DNA of 17,448 nt, taken from NCBI GenBank assembly GCA_964418575.1, contig CAYQMI010000077.1, forward strand, positions 1 through 17,448, written 5' to 3'. The DNA is from Glaciecola sp964418575. GTDB lineage: Bacteria > Pseudomonadota > Gammaproteobacteria > Enterobacterales > Alteromonadaceae. The translations under genes and the position numbers were made by a program. A model generated the notes under the pieces. The model was not told where the DNA came from and did no database searches. It saw nothing but the letters and a program-made list of their open reading frames with translations. Shown here in pieces: positions 15,030 through 17,448 of the stretch (the first letter of the stretch is position 1; each line of letters starts with the position of its first letter).

Positions 15030-15070
15030 AAAAGGCATGCCAGTATTCGCTGCATGCCTTTTCTGCTTTT
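15030..15070 (+). terminator. Intrinsic terminator-like hairpin after the TonB receptor gene
   Basis: A perfect 11-bp stem, AAAAGGCATGC (15030-15040) with GCATGCCTTTT (15052-15062), closes an 11-base loop and runs into a T-rich tail (TTTTCTGCTTTT). It lies 17 bases after the receptor stop and 42 before the lyase start. It would end or attenuate transcription, or set a 3' end that favours receptor mRNA over lyase mRNA. Confidence 0.7.
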
Positions 15071-15112
15071 ATCGTTAATAAGGGCTAAATTTTTAAAGTA
15101 AGGATATAAAAA

Positions 15113-17359
15113 ATGCTGAGTAGAATATGTAAAGTCATGCTTATTGGCCTTACTTCAATGGTCTTGGCTTGCGCTGCGCAAGCAGAGCACCCGAGCTTAA
15201 TACTGACTAAATCAGGCGTTGAGCAAATTCGTGATAACTTGGGCAAAGTACCTTTATTAGACGCCTCAATCGAAAAAGTAAAAGCAGACGTGGATAAAGA
15301 GATAGAAATGGGCATAGACACGCCTATTCCCAAAGACTTTTCAGGCGGTTACACACATTATCGCCATAAACAGAACTTTATTATTGCTCAACAAGCAGGC
15401 GCACTTTACCAAATACTTGAAGATGAAAAATACGCGAAATACGTGCGCGATATGCTGTTTCAGTATGAAGCAATGTATAAAAATCTTCCCGTTCATCCTC
15501 AAGTGAGGTCTTATGCGCCGGGTAAGTTATTTTGGCAGTGCCTAAACGACAGCAACTGGCTGGTTTATATGGCACAGGCTTACGACACGATCTATGAATA
15601 TTTGTCGAGCGAAGAGCGAGATACGCTTGAAAATAACTTGTTTCGACCCTTTGCGGATTATATTTCCCTGGAGAACCCAGCCTTCTATAACCGTATTCAC
15701 AACCACAGTACATGGGGAAATGCAGCTGTGGGCATGATTGGCCTAGCCATGAATGACAAAGAGCTTATTCAACGTGCTTTATACGGCATTGAAGACGACG
15801 GCCTTGCGGTTGGTGGCACCGATGATGATGGCGGCACTATTAAGCAAAAAGATCAGAAGCGCGGATTCTTAGCTAATCTTGAAGAACCCTTCTCACCAGA
15901 CGGTTACTACACAGAAGGCCCATATTACCAACGCTACGCAATGTATCCATTTTTGATATTTGCAACAGCGATGCACAATACTCAACCAGAGTATGGCGTG
16001 CTAGAGCACAAAGACAATGTATTACTTAAAGCTATCGATGCCTTACTTAATTTAACCGACGCAAGCGGTAACTTCTTCCCGCTAAACGATGGTCAAAAAG
16101 GCATGTCTTATTTCACGCCCTCTTTAGTGACTGCTGTGAATATTGGTTATTACTATGGCGACCAAAACCCTCAGTTACTCAGCGTGGCTGAAAAGCAAAA
16201 CGAAGTATTACTCGACCAAACAGGTTTAGCAGTAGCGCAGGGTATTCAAGCGGGCAAAGTCGAGCCTTTTGTAAAACACTCGGTTAACTTAAGCGATGGC
16301 GCCCTTGGCGATGAAGGCGGCGTGGCTATTTTAAGAAGCGGCGAAGAAGACCTCACGGCAGTGTTTAAATATGCCGCTCAAGGTCTTAGCCACGGTCACT
16401 ACGACAAACTTTCGTACTCTTTATACCGCAAAGGCGATGAAGTATTACAAGACTACGGCCTAGTTCGTTTTGTGAATATTGGTCAAAAAGGCGGTGGTAA
16501 CTACCTCAAAGAGAACACCACTTGGGCAAAATCAACCATCGCTCACAACACTTTATCGCAAGACCAAGGCATTCATTTTGGTGGCGATTATAAAACAGGT
16601 AGTCAGCATCACTCCGAGCTTTACTTTTATGATGATGCGAATAAACAGGTGCAAGTCGCTAGCGCAACTGAAAGTAATGCATATCCGGGCAGCACAATGC
16701 ATCGCACAGTGGCGCTTATTCAGGCTAATGAATTTGATGAGCCGTTTATGCTCGACATCATGAGAGTAGATGCACAAAACAAGCACGATTACGACTTGCC
16801 TTTCTATTATTTTGGCCAAGTCATTCAAACCAACTTCACTTACGAGAAAGCAAAAACCTTAGCGCCTTTAGGTGAGAGTAATGGCTATCAGCACCTTTAC
16901 CTTGAAGCTTCAGCTAAGCCCTCTGTAGGCACTGCGCAGTTTTCTTGGTTAGACAAAGGCAAGTTTTATACTTTGAGCACAATAAGCAATGCAGACGACG
17001 AGATTTTGCTTACGCGTATTGGCGCTAACGATCCTGAGTTTAACTTGCGTAACGAGCCGGGCTTTATGCTTCGTCGAAACGATACGCAAGATACAACCTT
17101 TGTTTCAATTGTCGAGCCACACGGCTCGTATAGCCCGGTCACTGAGCTTAGCTTAAATTCAAATAGCAGCATTAAGTCAGTAACTTTAGCGCATGACGAT
17201 GAGGCCTATACGGCTGTACAAATAGTAGATGTTAACGACAACACGCAACTGTTCATTGTAGCCAATCTTGATAATGCATCAAGCAGCAGTCACTCGCTTG
17301 AGATTGCTGGGCAAGGCTATGAATGGACAGGCCCGTACTTTTACCAAGATGGCCAATAG
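15113..17359 (+). CDS. Exolytic oligoalginate lyase, PL17 family (heparinase II/III-like)
   Basis: A 748-residue enzyme, close in length to Saccharophagus Alg17C (~736). PL17 enzymes remove unsaturated monouronate from the ends of alginate oligosaccharides by beta-elimination. An (alpha/alpha)-toroid occupies about residues 30-370, then a heparinase II/III-type beta-sandwich region. Likely catalytic residues by comparison with Alg17C (Asn201, His202, Tyr258, His413): Asn197/His198 in RIHNHSTWG, Tyr271 or 272 in GPYYQRYA, and His427 or 429 in SHGHYDKLSYSLY. The later GQKGGGNYLKENTTW and AHNTL are family-typical. The export signal is ambiguous: VLAC at 17-20 could be a lipobox, or signal peptidase I could cut after AAQA (24). 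TAAGGA at 15099-15104 is the ribosome binding site. Upstream is the receptor; 36 bases downstream begins a reductase, so a lyase-reductase operon is likely. Confidence 0.93.
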   Translation: MLSRICKVMLIGLTSMVLACAAQAEHPSLILTKSGVEQIRDNLGKVPLLDASIEKVKADVDKEIEMGIDTPIPKDFSGGYTHYRHKQNFIIAQQAGALYQILEDEKYAKYVRDMLFQYEAMYKNLPVHPQVRSYAPGKLFWQCLNDSNWLVYMAQAYDTIYEYLSSEERDTLENNLFRPFADYISLENPAFYNRIHNHSTWGNAAVGMIGLAMNDKELIQRALYGIEDDGLAVGGTDDDGGTIKQKDQKRGFLANLEEPFSPDGYYTEGPYYQRYAMYPFLIFATAMHNTQPEYGVLEHKDNVLLKAIDALLNLTDASGNFFPLNDGQKGMSYFTPSLVTAVNIGYYYGDQNPQLLSVAEKQNEVLLDQTGLAVAQGIQAGKVEPFVKHSVNLSDGALGDEGGVAILRSGEEDLTAVFKYAAQGLSHGHYDKLSYSLYRKGDEVLQDYGLVRFVNIGQKGGGNYLKENTTWAKSTIAHNTLSQDQGIHFGGDYKTGSQHHSELYFYDDANKQVQVASATESNAYPGSTMHRTVALIQANEFDEPFMLDIMRVDAQNKHDYDLPFYYFGQVIQTNFTYEKAKTLAPLGESNGYQHLYLEASAKPSVGTAQFSWLDKGKFYTLSTISNADDEILLTRIGANDPEFNLRNEPGFMLRRNDTQDTTFVSIVEPHGSYSPVTELSLNSNSSIKSVTLAHDDEAYTAVQIVDVNDNTQLFIVANLDNASSSSHSLEIAGQGYEWTGPYFYQDGQ

Positions 17360-17395
17360 TTGTTGAATTTAAAAAGAATAAAAGAGGATTAAATT

Positions 17396-17448
17396 ATGTC
17401 AAAACCAAGTATCGGCTTTATCGGCCTAGGCCTAATGGGCGGCAACAT
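17396..17448 (+). CDS. NAD(P)-dependent beta-hydroxyacid-dehydrogenase-type reductase (5' end only)
   Basis: Only 17 full codons lie in the window: MSKPSIGFIGLGLMGGN. The GFIGLGLMGG segment is the Rossmann dinucleotide-binding loop of the 3-hydroxyisobutyrate / tartronate-semialdehyde reductase family. GAGGA at 17384-17388 gives a good ribosome binding site seven bases before ATG. In alginate loci the gene after a PL17 lyase often encodes such a protein, acting as DEH reductase to make 2-keto-3-deoxygluconate. That specific role is inferred from context; the cut-off end prevents a check of catalytic residues. Confidence 0.85.
   Translation, partial: MSKPSIGFIGLGLMGGN

Overview
The window looks like chromosomal DNA of a marine gammaproteobacterium, most likely of the Alteromonadales (Alteromonas/Glaciecola/Paraglaciecola type). 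This is inferred from moderately AT-rich coding DNA, a large TonB-dependent receptor of the marine-oligosaccharide type, and an alginate-utilisation block (receptor, PL17 oligoalginate lyase, start of a beta-hydroxyacid-dehydrogenase-type reductase). No rRNA, tRNA, CRISPR array, insertion sequence or phage structural gene was recognised.

Layout. (1) Positions 1-3940 look like an accessory, defence-flavoured segment. It holds a 586-residue protein joining an N-terminal SAM-methyltransferase fold to a C-terminal HNH-nuclease-like motif, then a complete hipBA toxin-antitoxin operon behind an array of GGGAxTATAxTCCC operator-like repeats, then a possible 35-codon ORF. (2) Positions 4043-6145 hold a divergent pair: a DUF2306-type membrane protein (minus) and an AraC-type regulator with a membrane-embedded N-terminal half (plus). 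The 213-bp gap between them contains two inverted repeats. (3) Positions 6424-8914 hold a minus-strand two-gene operon, a MerR-type regulator then a VIT + vWA protein, with one base between them. (4) Positions 9181-11343 hold a plus-strand two-gene operon, a small lipoprotein then a DUF4105/Lnb-like protein with a predicted outer-membrane barrel, 3 bp apart and preceded by a 12-bp stem-loop. (5) From 11344 to the end is the alginate block: a 630-bp regulatory region with a TTGGTATAACAA near-palindrome, the TonB receptor, a strong hairpin, the PL17 lyase, and the first 17 codons of a 'GFIGLGLMGG' oxidoreductase.

How the genes work together. In block 5 the receptor would import alginate oligosaccharides, the exolytic PL17 lyase would release unsaturated monouronate (which becomes DEH), and the reductase would convert DEH to 2-keto-3-deoxygluconate. 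In block 1 HipB would repress its own operon and neutralise the HipA kinase. The methyltransferase-HNH protein has no assigned job but is a reasonable defence candidate. In block 4 the adjacency of a lipoprotein and a protein related to the Lnb lipoprotein N-acyltransferase domain is suggestive. The least explained parts are the methyltransferase-HNH fusion, the lipoprotein/DUF4105 pair and the MerR-VIT/vWA pair.
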